A stretch of 64,000 nucleotides of DNA from Streptomyces sp. ISL-96 (GCF_018614035.1 NZ_JAGGPA010000002.1:111040-175039), one strand, 5' to 3'; positions 8,268-17,597 are shown, counted from the first letter of the stretch. Notes: a model not told the origin generated them from the sequence alone. Program-made: numbers and translations.

Positions 8268-10253
8268 TTGGCCACGACCGTGCGACGTGCCGTACTGACC
8301 CTGCCCGCCGCCCCATTGGGACCGGAGAACCCCCTACCAGGACTCCGTCCCCTTGACGAGCAGCATGCCATCGACGAGCGCTCGCGCGCCGGGCTGCCGC
8401 GCGACATGGCCCGGCAGGTCGGATACGAGCCGCTGCGCACCCTCCTGCCCGTACGCGTCCTGGACGGTTACGGGCGCGAGCGCACGCCGACGGACCTCGA
8501 CGCGATCGTCATCGAGAACGACCGCCTGCGAGCCACCGTGCTGCCGGGACTGGGCGGGCGCGTCCATTCGCTGTTCCACAAGCCGACCGGACGCGAACTC
8601 CTCTACCGCAACCCGGTCTTCCAGCCCGCCGACTTCGCGCTCAACGGTGCCTGGTTCTCCGGCGGACTGGAGTGGAACATCGGGGCCACCGGACATACGA
8701 CACTGTCCTGCGCCCCGCTGCACGCCGCGATCGTCCCCGCCCCCGACGGCGGCGACATGGTCAGGCTCTGGGAGTGGGAACGGCTGCGCGACCTCCCCTT
8801 CCAGGTCGACCTGTGGCTTCCGGCCGACTCCGACTTCCTCTACGTCGGCGTACGGATACGCAACCCGCACGAGCGGACCGTCCCTACGTACTGGTGGTCC
8901 AACATCGCCGTCCCGGAGGACGAGGGAACCCGAGTCCTCGCCCCGGCGGACGAAGCCTGGCACTTCGGGTACGAGCGCAGCCTGCGGCGCGTCCCCGTCC
9001 CGGATTCGTGCGGCGACGGCGTCGACCGCACGTACCCGCTGCGCGGCGACTATCCGGCGGACTACTTCTACGAGGTGCCACAGGACGCCCGCAAGTGGAT
9101 CGCGGCCCTCGACGCCGACGGCCGCGGACTCGTCCAGACCTCCACCGACCAACTGCGCGGGCGCAAGCTGTTCCTGTGGGGAGCGGGGCGCGGCGGGCGG
9201 CGCTGGCAGCAGTGGCTGACCGAGCCCGGCACCCCGGGGTACGCCGAGATCCAGGCCGGCCTCGCCCGTACGCAACTGGAGCACGTACCGCTGGAGGCCG
9301 GAGCCGAGTTCAGCTGGCTGGAGGCGTACGGTCCGCTGGCCGCCGACCCGCGGGCGGTGCACGGCGAGGACTGGGCCGCTGCCCGCGCGGAGGCCGGCGC
9401 CCGGCTGGAGGACGCGCTGCCGCGGGCGCGGGTGGACGCCGCGTACGAGGCGTGGCGGCCGTACGCCGACCACGAGCCGGGGGAGTCGTTCGCGACCGGC
9501 TCGGGGTGGGGCGCGCTGGAGGTGCTGCGCTCCGGACTCAAGCTTCCCGGCACGCCCTTCGGCGAGGTGACACTCGGGGAACAGCAGAAGCCGTGGGTGG
9601 AGTTGCTGCGCAGCGGTACGTTTCCGGACTCCTCGGACGAGGCGGCGCCGCCCGGGCCGTCCCTGGTCGCGCCGCACTGGCGCGACATGCTGGAGACGGC
9701 GCCGGCGGAGCCCCTTACGGAGTACCACCTGGGCGTCGCCCAGTGGCACGCGGGCGATCTGGCGCAGGCGGTGCGGAGTTGGGAGCGGGGCCTTCAAGTC
9801 AGCCCTTCGCGATGGCCGTTGCTGCGCTGCCTCGCTGTCGCCGACCGGGACGCGGGAAACGTGGGGCGCGCCGCCGACCACTATGCCGAGGCGTTCGAAG
9901 ACCTCTGCCGGGAGCGGCGCGACCGTGACGGCGAGGCGTGGACGGCGGCGACGGCTGCGCTGGGGCGCGAGGCGATCGCCGCGCTGCTGGCGGCGGGGCG
10001 GGCGGACGGTGCCCGCACGGTCTGGGACGCGCTGCCTTCCGCCCTGCGGGGGAGCGGACGCTTCCGGCTCGTCGAGGCGCAGCTCCTTGTCGCCGAGGGC
10101 GACAAGGAGGGCGCCCGCGCCGTCTTCGACGCCGGGTTCGAGGTGCCGGACCTGCGGGAGGGCGCGGAAGTGCTGGGCGAGGTGTGGGCGGCGGTCAGCG
10201 ACGAGCCGTTGCCCGACGCGTACGACTACCGGATGCGGCCGGCGGGGGAGTAG
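8268..10253 (+). CDS. DUF5107 domain protein with TPR repeats
   Basis: A 661-residue protein. The N-terminal half is the DUF5107 beta-sandwich, related to aldose-epimerase-like/galactose-mutarotase folds (LGGRVHSLFHKPTGRELLYRNPVFQP, WFSGGLEWNIG). The C-terminal half holds helical tetratricopeptide-like repeats (PLTEYHLGVAQWHAGDLAQA and following). TTG 8268 is chosen because GGGAGTGAGG precedes it and the product begins MATTVRRAVL, matching how homologues begin as I recall them. It probably acts on carbohydrate or glycan substrates in the cytoplasm, but no reaction is established. It ends 1 bp from the convergent VOC gene. Confidence 0.82.
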   Translation: MATTVRRAVLTLPAAPLGPENPLPGLRPLDEQHAIDERSRAGLPRDMARQVGYEPLRTLLPVRVLDGYGRERTPTDLDAIVIENDRLRATVLPGLGGRVHSLFHKPTGRELLYRNPVFQPADFALNGAWFSGGLEWNIGATGHTTLSCAPLHAAIVPAPDGGDMVRLWEWERLRDLPFQVDLWLPADSDFLYVGVRIRNPHERTVPTYWWSNIAVPEDEGTRVLAPADEAWHFGYERSLRRVPVPDSCGDGVDRTYPLRGDYPADYFYEVPQDARKWIAALDADGRGLVQTSTDQLRGRKLFLWGAGRGGRRWQQWLTEPGTPGYAEIQAGLARTQLEHVPLEAGAEFSWLEAYGPLAADPRAVHGEDWAAARAEAGARLEDALPRARVDAAYEAWRPYADHEPGESFATGSGWGALEVLRSGLKLPGTPFGEVTLGEQQKPWVELLRSGTFPDSSDEAAPPGPSLVAPHWRDMLETAPAEPLTEYHLGVAQWHAGDLAQAVRSWERGLQVSPSRWPLLRCLAVADRDAGNVGRAADHYAEAFEDLCRERRDRDGEAWTAATAALGREAIAALLAAGRADGARTVWDALPSALRGSGRFRLVEAQLLVAEGDKEGARAVFDAGFEVPDLREGAEVLGEVWAAVSDEPLPDAYDYRMRPAGE

Positions 10254-10254
10254 T

Positions 10255-10608
10255 TCAGTTCGCCGCGCGCCGGTCGACGTACTCGAAGACCGAGCCGTCG
10301 GGGTGCGCGGCGATCAGGTTGCGGCCGACCGGGGTCGGGACGGGGCCCGCGATGATGCGGGCGCCGGCGTGGGTCAGGGCTGCGCCGGCCTCGTCGACGT
10401 CCTTGACGGCGATGGTCGCCGACACCTTGCGCAGCACTTCGAGTTCGGACTCGGGGCCGCTCATCAGGAGGAAGCAGCCTACTGCGGCGACGGAGACGCC
10501 GGCGCGCTCGAAGCGCAGGGCGCGGCTTCCGGTGAGGCTTTCGTAGAAGGCCACCGTGGCCTCCAGGTCGTCGACGCAGATGCGCAGCGTGGTTCCCAGG
10601 ATTTCCAT
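10255..10608 (-). CDS. VOC family protein (glyoxalase/bleomycin-resistance fold)
   Basis: A 117-residue vicinal-oxygen-chelate protein. Seen: one beta-alpha-beta-beta-beta unit (LRICVDDLEATVAFYESLTG), a second half with VSATIAVKDVDEAGAAL, and the terminal IAAHPDGSVFEYVDRR, where the final Glu matches a usual metal ligand. Such proteins bind metals or sequester drugs; the ligand is unknown. Start ATG 10608 has no convincing RBS, so it may be leaderless. Confidence 0.82.
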   Translation of the reverse strand: MEILGTTLRICVDDLEATVAFYESLTGSRALRFERAGVSVAAVGCFLLMSGPESELEVLRKVSATIAVKDVDEAGAALTHAGARIIAGPVPTPVGRNLIAAHPDGSVFEYVDRRAAN

Positions 10609-10660
10609 GGGGATCAGGGTAGTTGGTGCTTTGCGTGCCGGGCGGGAGAGTGCGCGGTCG

Positions 10661-10750
10661 GAGCCCTGCGGGGCTGTTCCCCTACCCGCCCCTTCCCGCT
10701 GTGACATTTGCGGCTCCGCCGCGTGGGGGCTCCGCCCAGGACACGAGAGC
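10661..10750. repeat. Palindromic intergenic repeat, copy B (degenerate)
   Basis: Holds GGGGCTGTTCCCCTACCCGC followed by CCCTTCCCG and GGGGGCTCCGCCCAGGACAC, words shared with the other copies. It fills the gap between the divergent VOC gene start and the 3' end of the methyltransferase gene. Confidence 0.6.
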
Positions 10751-10757
10751 TTCGCCC

Positions 10758-11567
10758 TCACGCGCGGCACAGCACCTCGCCGTGCGGCACCATGAACCAC
10801 GCGTCGTCCCGGTCGCCCCACTCCCGCCACGCCCCGGCGATCGCCGACAGGTCGTCCCGTGTCGCGTGGCCGCCGGCCACTGCCAGTTCGGCGTACACGG
10901 ATGCCGTCGTACGGTCCGCCCAGAGGCCGCTCCACCACGCCCGCTCCTCGGGCGTCGCGAAACACCACACCGCCGCCGACGACCGCACATCCGTGAAGCC
11001 GGCCCGCCGTGCCCAGGACAGGAGTCTGCGGCCCGCGTCCGGTTCCCCGCCGTTCGCGCGGGCGACCCGGCCGTACAGCTGCTGCCACTCGTCCATGAGC
11101 GGCACCTCGGGGAACCACGTCATCGCGGCGTAGTCGCTGTCGCGTGCGGCGACGATGCCACCGGGGCGGCACACGCGCCGCATTTCGCGCAGCGCCCGCA
11201 CCGGATCACCCACGTGCTGGAGGACCTGATGGGCGTGGACCACGTCGAAGGAGTCGTCGGGGAAGTCGAGCGCGTGGACGTCGGCCACCGCGAACTCGAC
11301 GTTCGCCAGGCCTCGCTCCGCCGCCACCTCGCGCGCCCGTACAACGACGTCCTCCGCCGCGTCGACCGCCGTCACCCTGCCGGGGGCGACCAGCGCGGCC
11401 AGGTCGGCCGTGATGGTGCCGGGGCCGCAGCCCACGTCCAGAACGTCCAGCCCCGGCCGCAGTTCGTCCAGCAGGTACGCGGCGGAGTTGGCGGCGGTAC
11501 GCCAACTGTGCGAGCGCAGTACCGACTCGTGGTGCCCATGGGTGTAGACGGCGTTCTCCTGCGGCAT
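10758..11567 (-). CDS. Class I SAM-dependent methyltransferase (UbiE/Methyltransf_11 type)
   Basis: A 269-residue methyltransferase. Seen: motif I VLDVGCGPGTITADL near residues 42-56, acidic residue after strand 2 (VTAVDAAE), FAVADVHALDFPDDSFDVVHAHQVLQHV (motif II/III) and RRVCRPGGIVAARD (post-III). ATG 11567 has AAGGAG 12 nt upstream. Many relatives methylate quinones, sterols or small metabolites; nothing here fixes the acceptor. It is transcribed divergently from the NDH-2 gene across about 210 bp. Confidence 0.87.
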   Translation of the reverse strand: MPQENAVYTHGHHESVLRSHSWRTAANSAAYLLDELRPGLDVLDVGCGPGTITADLAALVAPGRVTAVDAAEDVVVRAREVAAERGLANVEFAVADVHALDFPDDSFDVVHAHQVLQHVGDPVRALREMRRVCRPGGIVAARDSDYAAMTWFPEVPLMDEWQQLYGRVARANGGEPDAGRRLLSWARRAGFTDVRSSAAVWCFATPEERAWWSGLWADRTTASVYAELAVAGGHATRDDLSAIAGAWREWGDRDDAWFMVPHGEVLCRA

Positions 11568-11777
11568 GGCCGGGCTCCTTCTCCTCGAAGCGTGAAGCGG
11601 TACGCCGTACGTTACGCCGCCATGCCGGAATATGAGACGTAAATCTTGCCATGTGGGATGGGCGGTCCGCCCCGGTCCCGAGCGTCGCCGGAGACCCGCG
11701 CCACCCGGTGTTTGGTCCCCGGGCTCAGGGGCACCGGGAAGGTCCACCGCCACCGCCCCGCCTACGAGGTGAACGCA

Positions 11778-13139
11778 GTGACCCGTAACCGTCCCCGCAT
11801 CGTCATCGTCGGAGCGGGTTTCGCCGGTCATCAGGCCGCGAAGACCCTCTCCCGGCGGCTCCGGGACAACGCCGAGATCGTTCTTCTCAACCCCACCGAC
11901 TACTTCCTCTACCTCCCCCTCCTGCCACAGGTCGCCGCCGGCATCCTCGAACCACGCCGCGTGACGGTCTCGCTGCCGGGGACGCTCCCGCGCGTACGGC
12001 TGGTCCTCGGCGAGGCGGACCACATCGATCTGGCGGCGCGGCGCGTGCACTACACCGGGCCCGAGGACGACACGGGCGAGCTGGAGTACGACCGGCTGGT
12101 GCTGGCCGTCGGCAGCGTCAACAAACTGTTGCCGGTGCCCGGCGTCGCCGAACACGCCCACGGCTTCCGCGGGCTGCCCGAGGCCCTCTACCTGCGGGAC
12201 CACGTGACCCGCCAGATCGAGCTGGCCGCCGCCACCGGCGACCCGGACGAGTGCGCCGCGCGCTGCACCTTCGTCGTCGTCGGCGCCGGCTACACCGGGA
12301 CCGAGGTCGCCGCCCAGGGCAAGATGTTCACCGACGCCCTCGTCCGCAAACAGCGCTCCTGGCGGCACACCGGGCACAAGCCTCGCTGGCTGCTGCTCGA
12401 CATCGCGCCGCGCGTCCTGCCCGAACTGGACCGGCGGCTGTCGCAGACCGCGGACAAGGTGCTGCGCGGGCGCGGAGTCGACGTACGGACGCGGACGTCC
12501 GTCAAGGAGGCCACCCACGAAGGGGTGCGGCTGGACGACGGGGAGTTCGTGGATACCAGGACGCTCGTCTGGTGTGTCGGCGTACGGCCCGATCCGCTGG
12601 TCTCCGAAGTCGGTCTGCCCGTCGAGCGCGGCCGCCTGCTCGTCGAGCCCACACTCAACGTCCCCGGGCACCCGGAGGTCTTCGCGTGCGGCGCCGCCGC
12701 CGCCGTGCCCGACCTCACCCGGCCGGGGGAGTACACGCCGATGACCGCGCAGCACGCCGCCCGGCAGGGGAAGGTCGCCGGCCGCAATGTCGCCGCGTCC
12801 CTCGGGTACGGGGAGCGGCAGACGTACAAGCACAACGACCTGGGGTTCGCCGTGGACCTCGGCGGGATCCAGGCCGCCGCCAACCCCCTCGGCGTTCCCC
12901 TGTCCGGCCCGGTCGCGGGTGCGGTCACCCGTGGCTACCATCTCGCCGCCATGCCGGGGAACCGGGTGCGGGTCGCCGCCGACTGGATGCTCGACGCCGT
13001 ACTGCCGCGCCAGGCCGTGCAGCTCGGCCTCGTACGGTCCTGGTCCGTCCCGCTCGACACGTCGGCGCCGCAGCTGGCCAGGGTTCCCGGCGGCCGACCG
13101 GACCGACCCGATGGAGCCGACCGATCCGGCAAGGAGTGA
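11778..13139 (+). CDS. Type II NADH dehydrogenase (NDH-2-like FAD/NAD(P) oxidoreductase)
   Basis: A 453-residue two-Rossmann-fold flavoprotein. Seen: N-terminal FAD motif IVIVGAGFAGHQAAK, YDRLVLAVGS, the NADH-binding FVVVGAGYTGTEVAA near 160-175, the C-terminal FAD motif VFACGAAAAVPDL, and MTAQHAARQGK, which in NDH-2 lies near the quinone site. The C-terminal helices are amphipathic, consistent with monotopic membrane binding. GTG 11778 has GAGGT 7 nt upstream. It would oxidise NADH without proton pumping. Only 15 bp, containing an AAGGAG, separate it from transketolase, so the two are co-transcribed. Confidence 0.86.
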   Translation: MTRNRPRIVIVGAGFAGHQAAKTLSRRLRDNAEIVLLNPTDYFLYLPLLPQVAAGILEPRRVTVSLPGTLPRVRLVLGEADHIDLAARRVHYTGPEDDTGELEYDRLVLAVGSVNKLLPVPGVAEHAHGFRGLPEALYLRDHVTRQIELAAATGDPDECAARCTFVVVGAGYTGTEVAAQGKMFTDALVRKQRSWRHTGHKPRWLLLDIAPRVLPELDRRLSQTADKVLRGRGVDVRTRTSVKEATHEGVRLDDGEFVDTRTLVWCVGVRPDPLVSEVGLPVERGRLLVEPTLNVPGHPEVFACGAAAAVPDLTRPGEYTPMTAQHAARQGKVAGRNVAASLGYGERQTYKHNDLGFAVDLGGIQAAANPLGVPLSGPVAGAVTRGYHLAAMPGNRVRVAADWMLDAVLPRQAVQLGLVRSWSVPLDTSAPQLARVPGGRPDRPDGADRSGKE

Positions 13140-13154
13140 CCCCCAAGGAGTGAC

Positions 13155-15011
13155 ATGGACAGCGAACAGCTCATCGAGCTCGGGCAGCAGCTGAGGGTGG
13201 ACGCGGTACGGGCCGCCGACGCCGCTCAGTCCGGCCATCCGACCTCGTCGATGTCGGCGGCGGACCTCGCGGCCGTACTCCTCGCCCGGCATCTGCACTA
13301 CGACTTCGGCCGGCCCGACCACCCCGGCAACGACCGCCTGATCCTCTCGAAGGGCCACGCGTCACCGCTGCTGTACGCCATGTACCGGGCGGCCGGGGCC
13401 ATCGACGACGAAGAACTCCTGACCTACCGGCGGCGCGGCAGCCGCCTCGAAGGGCACCCGACGCCCAGGCTCCCCTGGGTCGACGTGGCGACGGGCTCGC
13501 TCGGGCAGGGCCTGCCGGTCGGCGTCGGAGTGGCGCTGGCCGGCAAGCGGCTGGACCGGGTCCCGTACCGCGTATGGGTACTCAGCGGCGACAGCGAAAT
13601 GGCGGAGGGATCGGTGTGGGAGGCCGTCGAACACGCGGCCGACCAGCGCCTCGACAACCTCACCCTCGTCATCGACGTCAACCGGCTCGGGCAGCGCGGC
13701 CCCACCCGCCACGGCTGGGACCTCGGGGCGTACACCCGCAGGCTGCACGCCTTCGGCTGGCACACCATCGAGGTCGACGGCCACGACGTCGACGCCGTCG
13801 ATGCCGCGTTCAACGAGGCACGCTCCACCACAGGGCGGCCCACCGCCGTCGTCGCGCGCACGCGCAAGGGCCGTGGTGTCGCCGCGGCGGAGGACAAGGA
13901 AGGCATGCACGGCAAGCCCCTGAAGGACGCCGAGAGCGCGATCGAGGAGCTCGGCGGGCCCCGGTTCGTCCATGTGGAGGTGCACAAGCCGCACAGCGCG
14001 CGGAGCGCGAACGGTACCCGCGGAGGGCAACTGAAACTGCCGGGTTACGAGAAGGGCGACGAGGTCGCCACGCGCAACGCGTACGGCGAGGCGCTCGCCG
14101 CGCTCGGAACCGCGCGCGGTGACGTCGTGGCGCTCGACGGCGAGGTGAGCGACTCGACCCGGTCGCAGTTCTTCGCGAAGGAACACCCGGACCGGTTCTT
14201 CGAGTGCTACATCGCCGAACAGCAGCTCGTCGCAGCGGCGGTCGGCATGCAGACACGCGGTTACGTCCCGTACGCCTCGACCTTCGCGGCGTTCCTGACC
14301 CGCGCGCACGACTTCGTACGGATGGCCGCGGTCAGCCGGGCCGGCATCAACCTGGTGGGCTCGCACGCCGGAGTCGCCATCGGCGAGGACGGCCCCTCCC
14401 AGATGGGGCTCGAAGACCTCGCGCTCTTCCGCGCCGTACACGGCAGCACCGTCCTGTACCCGTGCGACGCCAACCAGACGGCCAAGCTCGTCGCCGCGAT
14501 GGCGGAGGGCGACGCGCAGAGCCGGGGCGTGCGCTATCTGCGCACCAGCCGGGGCGCCACACCCGTCATCTACGGGCCCGACGAGGAGTTCCCGGTCGGC
14601 GGCAGCAAGCTGCTGCGCTCCAGCGACGACGACAAGCTGACGCTGCTCGCCGCGGGCGTGACGGTCCACGAGGCACTGCGCGCCGCGGACCTGCTGGCAC
14701 AGGACGGCCTGCCGGTGCGGGTCGTCGACCTGTACTCGGTCAAGCCCGTCGACGAGCGCGCCGTCCAGACGGCGGCGGAGCGCACCGGCTGCCTGGTGAC
14801 GGTCGAGGACCACCATCCGCAGGGCGGCCTGGGCGACGCGGTCGCCGAGGTGTTCGCCGACGGACGGCCGGTGCCGCGCCTGGTCCGCCTGGCCGTGGGG
14901 AACATGCCCGGCTCGGCCACGGAGCAGGAGCAGCTGAGTGCGTCGGGGATCGACGCCGACTCGATCGCGGCCGCGGTAGCGCTCCTGGCGGAGAAGGTGA
15001 TCGTACGGTGA
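13155..15011 (+). CDS. tkt: Transketolase (single-chain, animal-like type)
   Basis: A 618-residue thiamine-diphosphate enzyme moving two-carbon units between sugar phosphates in the pentose phosphate pathway. Seen: SGHPTSSMSAADL near 26-38, SKGHASPLLYAMY near 65-77, TGSLGQGL near 113-120, the TPP segment GDSEMAEGSVWEA at 145-157 followed by LDNLTLVIDVNRLGQ, and a pyrimidine domain with the catalytic Glu region (ECYIAEQQL). It is shorter than E. coli TktA and resembles the mammalian and archaeal-type layout. Ser replaces the second Gly of the usual GDG. AAGGAG lies 5 nt upstream of ATG 13155. It is coupled to the upstream NDH-2 gene. Confidence 0.88.
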   Translation: MDSEQLIELGQQLRVDAVRAADAAQSGHPTSSMSAADLAAVLLARHLHYDFGRPDHPGNDRLILSKGHASPLLYAMYRAAGAIDDEELLTYRRRGSRLEGHPTPRLPWVDVATGSLGQGLPVGVGVALAGKRLDRVPYRVWVLSGDSEMAEGSVWEAVEHAADQRLDNLTLVIDVNRLGQRGPTRHGWDLGAYTRRLHAFGWHTIEVDGHDVDAVDAAFNEARSTTGRPTAVVARTRKGRGVAAAEDKEGMHGKPLKDAESAIEELGGPRFVHVEVHKPHSARSANGTRGGQLKLPGYEKGDEVATRNAYGEALAALGTARGDVVALDGEVSDSTRSQFFAKEHPDRFFECYIAEQQLVAAAVGMQTRGYVPYASTFAAFLTRAHDFVRMAAVSRAGINLVGSHAGVAIGEDGPSQMGLEDLALFRAVHGSTVLYPCDANQTAKLVAAMAEGDAQSRGVRYLRTSRGATPVIYGPDEEFPVGGSKLLRSSDDDKLTLLAAGVTVHEALRAADLLAQDGLPVRVVDLYSVKPVDERAVQTAAERTGCLVTVEDHHPQGGLGDAVAEVFADGRPVPRLVRLAVGNMPGSATEQEQLSASGIDADSIAAAVALLAEKVIVR

Positions 15012-15038
15012 GAGCGCGGTGAGAGCGCGGCGGGGCGT

Positions 15039-15071
15039 GGGTGGCGGGGTGCCCTGAACACCCCGCCACCC
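15039..15071 (+). terminator. Terminator hairpin after transketolase
   Basis: Perfect 13-bp arms GGGTGGCGGGGTG and CACCCCGCCACCC with a 7-nt loop, 28 bp after the tkt stop. No U-tract follows, as is common in high-GC actinobacteria. Confidence 0.75.
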
Positions 15072-15152
15072 TCCCCGCGCCGTGCGGGTATGCGGGGTCG
15101 CCGGTGACAGGCGGCCCCGTGCTCGCGTCTGTGTTGCCGGTGGGGCGGTCAC

Positions 15153-15682
15153 GTGCGTACGACGAAGGTCCTCTTCCCCGACAGCGGCCTCACCAAGGCC
15201 GATGTCGCCGGCTACTACCGGCGGGTGGCGGCGTTCATGGTGCCCCAGCTGCGCGGCCGGCCCCTGATGCTGGAGCGCCGGCCCGACGGCACCGAAGGCC
15301 CGCGCGTGCCTCACGCTGCACCGCTGGCTCTCGCGCGCCGACCGCGCCGAGCGGCCCGACCGGCTGATCCCACCCGGACGAGCTGACCACGGCCGCACGC
15401 AAACAGGCCCGCGGCGACCGGCTGCTCTACCTGGACGTCGGGCGCAACGCCTACGGCCAGACGGCCGTCGCCCCCTGGTCGCCCCGCACCAGGGAGGGCG
15501 CGCCGGTCGCCGCGCCCGTCTCCTGGGAGCAGCTCGACGACAAGCAACTCACCGCGCGCACCTGGTCGTTGACGGACACCGACGGCGTACTGGAACAGGC
15601 CCGCACGAACCCCTGGTCGGGCGTGTCCTCCAGGGGCCGCGCGCTGGGCCCCGCGCGCGGGCGGCCGCGCGCTCTGCGCTGA
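15153..15682 (+). pseudogene. Decayed LigD-type DNA polymerase/primase domain gene
   Basis: Three collinear pieces of the polymerase domain of the NHEJ enzyme LigD lie in three different frames. First, from GTG 15153, KVLFPDSGLTKADVAGYYRR and LRGRPLMLERRPDG. Second, 15307-15369, CLTLHRWLSRADRAERPDRL. Third, from 15371 to the TGA at 15680, HPDELTTAARKQARGDRLL, YLDVGRNAYGQTAV, PVSWEQLDD and a final NPWSGV...RGRALGPAR. The intervening conserved parts (the DxD catalytic region and gateway) are deleted. It cannot encode an active enzyme. No Ku gene is adjacent. Confidence 0.8.
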
Positions 15683-15711
15683 CCGGACGCCACGTACGGG
15701 AGCGGCGCGGC

Positions 15712-15735
15712 GTTTGGAACCGGCGTCTTGGGTTA
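15712..15735 (+). promoter_or_regulatory. Candidate SigB-type promoter for the gas vesicle operon
   Basis: GTTT (15712-15715), a 14-nt spacer, then GGGTTA (15730-15735), close to the SigB/SigF consensus GTTT-N14-16-GGGTAT/C. Transcription would begin near 15742, leaving a short leader that contains GGAGG just before the gvpO start. This is a single-site match by eye. Confidence 0.4.
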
Positions 15736-15754
15736 CCCGATGTCGGAGGCTGCC

Positions 15755-16090
15755 ATGGAAAATACATCCGATACACCCGACAACGCACGGAAAACCAACC
15801 AGAGTTCGCAGACAAAGGCGGAAAGCCTGCCGGGCCCGATGGATGTGCTGCGCGGCGCGCGGGCGCAGCTCGCGGAGCTCACCGGCATGGAGGCCGAGTC
15901 GGTCTCCTCCTTCGAACGCATGGAGGACGACGGCGGCTGGATGTTGCGGATCGAGGTCCTCGAACTGGCCCGGGTCCCCGACACGATGAGCCTGCTCGCG
16001 TCGTACGAGGTCACCCTCGACGCCCACGGAGAGCTCAGTGGCTACCGGCGCGTCCGCCGCTACGAGCGCGGCAGGGCGGACCGTTCATAG
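15755..16090 (+). CDS. gvpO: Gas vesicle protein GvpO
   Basis: A 111-residue GvpO. The N-terminus (about residues 1-30) is polar and probably disordered (MENTSDTPDNARKTNQSS), followed by the GvpO core: MDVLRGARAQLAELTGMEAE, DDGGWMLRIEVLELARVPD, SLLASYEVTLDAHGELSGYRR. GvpO is required for gas vesicle formation, at least in haloarchaea. ATG 15755 follows GGAGG with 4-nt spacing; the upstream ATG 15740 lacks an RBS. First gene of the operon. The N-terminal codons are AT-richer than the surroundings. Confidence 0.9.
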   Translation: MENTSDTPDNARKTNQSSQTKAESLPGPMDVLRGARAQLAELTGMEAESVSSFERMEDDGGWMLRIEVLELARVPDTMSLLASYEVTLDAHGELSGYRRVRRYERGRADRS

Positions 16091-16158
16091 CCGCCTCACC
16101 AATCAAAGACAAACATGGGCAATCCAATACGAACCAACCCTAAGGAGGGCCGGTCGGC

Positions 16159-16593
16159 ATGACCGTAGTCCCGGCACAGCAAGGCGGAGGCGGCGGCGGT
16201 ACCAGCGGCCTCTACGACGTCCTCGAACTCGTCCTCGACCGGGGACTCGTCATCGACGCGTTCGTACGTGTCTCCCTGGTCGGCATCGAAATCCTCAAGA
16301 TCGACATCCGGGTCGTGGTGGCGAGCGTCGACACGTACCTGCGCTTCGCCGAAGCCTGTAACCGCCTCGACCTCGAAACCGGCGCCAACAAGAGCCCCGG
16401 ACTCCCCGAGATCGTCGGCGACATCACCGAGTCCGGCGCCCGCGGCAAGTCCAAGGGCGCGCTGTCCGGAGCCGCCGAGACCATCTCGGGCGCGTTCAAG
16501 CAGGCCCGTGGCGGCGGTGACGAAGAGCCGGAGCCGAAGTCGAGCTCCCGGCGCGGCACCGCCGCTTCCCGCCGGAAGGAGGAGCAGGAGTGA
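16159..16593 (+). CDS. gvpA: Gas vesicle structural protein GvpA (long-tailed)
   Basis: A 144-residue GvpA/J family protein. The core (about residues 15-75) shows the canonical [40 protein letters not shown] and [13 protein letters not shown] segments that build the vesicle wall ribs. Typical GvpA is about 70-75 residues. Here a hydrophilic tail follows ([20 protein letters not shown]), as in other Streptomyces homologues. A Gly-rich stretch precedes the core. AGGAGG lies upstream of ATG 16159. The 3' end overlaps gvpF by 4 bp. Confidence 0.92.
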   Translation: MTVVPAQQGGGGGGTSGLYDVLELVLDRGLVIDAFVRVSLVGIEILKIDIRVVVASVDTYLRFAEACNRLDLETGANKSPGLPEIVGDITESGARGKSKGALSGAAETISGAFKQARGGGDEEPEPKSSSRRGTAASRRKEEQE

Positions 16594-17306
16594 GTACGTA
16601 CGTCTACGGCATCGCACGCGCCAACCACCCCGAACTCCCCGAGCCGACGAACGGAGTCGGCGACCCGCCGATGCCCGTACGCACCCTCAGGACCGGCGAA
16701 CTGACCGCCCTCGTGAGTGACGCCCCCGAGGATCTCAGGCCCAAGCGCCGCGATCTGCTGGCCCACCAGACCGTGCTCGCGAACGCCGGCGCCGAGGGCG
16801 CCGTGCTGCCGATGCGCTTCGGAAGCCTGTCGGCCGACGACGAGTCCGTACGCACGGTGCTCGCCGAACGCGAGAAGCACTACCTGGAGCGGCTCGACGC
16901 GCTCGACCACAAGGTCGAGTACAACGTGAAGGCCACGCACGACGAGGAGGCCGTCCTGCACCAGGTGCTGGCGGACGACGCCGAACTGCGCGCGCTCAAC
17001 GAAGCCAACAGGGCGGCAGGCGGCGGAACGTACGAACAGAAGCTGCGGCTCGGCGAGCGCGTGGTGGCCGCCGTGCAGGCCCGCGAACGGCGCGACGGCG
17101 AACTGGTGCGCCAGGCTCTGGAGGCGGCGGCGGGAGCCGTCAGCCCCGGACCGGACAGCAGCGGCTGGCTGGCGAATGTCTCCTTCCTCGTCGACCGCGA
17201 CCGCACCGCGGAGTTCGTGGAGGCGGTGGACGCGTTGCGCAAGGAGCACCCCCATCTCGTGCTCCAGGTGAACGGCCCGCTGCCGCCGTACAGCTTCGTG
17301 GAGTGA
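16590..17306 (+). CDS. gvpF: Gas vesicle protein GvpF
   Basis: A 238-residue GvpF/GvpL family protein, a minor structural or assembly component that in other bacteria contacts GvpA. Seen: [15 protein letters not shown] at the N-terminus, [27 protein letters not shown], and the terminal [20 protein letters not shown] with [14 protein letters not shown], the family's signature end. GTG 16590 overlaps the gvpA stop (GTGA). Confidence 0.92.
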   Translation: MSTYVYGIARANHPELPEPTNGVGDPPMPVRTLRTGELTALVSDAPEDLRPKRRDLLAHQTVLANAGAEGAVLPMRFGSLSADDESVRTVLAEREKHYLERLDALDHKVEYNVKATHDEEAVLHQVLADDAELRALNEANRAAGGGTYEQKLRLGERVVAAVQARERRDGELVRQALEAAAGAVSPGPDSSGWLANVSFLVDRDRTAEFVEAVDALRKEHPHLVLQVNGPLPPYSFVE

Positions 17307-17341
17307 CGGACAAATGACGGAGAAGTGAGAGCGGAGCAGCT

Positions 17342-17578
17342 ATGGGACTCCTGGGAGAGCTGCTGCTCCTGCCCGTGGCCCCTGTCCGCGGCACCGGCTG
17401 GGTGCTGCGGCAGGTGGTCGCGGAGGCGGAGCGGCAGTACTACGACCCGTCGGCCATCCAACGCGAACTGTCCCTCCTGGAGCGCCGGCTCGAAGCGGGA
17501 GAGATCGACGAGGCCGAATTTGACCGCCGGGAGGACGAACTCCTCGACCGGCTGGAGAAGAGGAACCCCACGACATGA
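17342..17578 (+). CDS. gvpG: Gas vesicle protein GvpG
   Basis: A 78-residue helical protein. Seen: GLLGELLLLPVAPVRGTGWV at the N-terminus and an acidic/basic coiled-coil-like C-terminal half (QRELSLLERRLEAGEIDEAE). GvpG is a small conserved assembly factor. GGAGCAG precedes the ATG. Confidence 0.9.
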   Translation: MGLLGELLLLPVAPVRGTGWVLRQVVAEAERQYYDPSAIQRELSLLERRLEAGEIDEAEFDRREDELLDRLEKRNPTT

Positions 17579-17597
17579 ACAGAAGCCCGGGCCGCCG

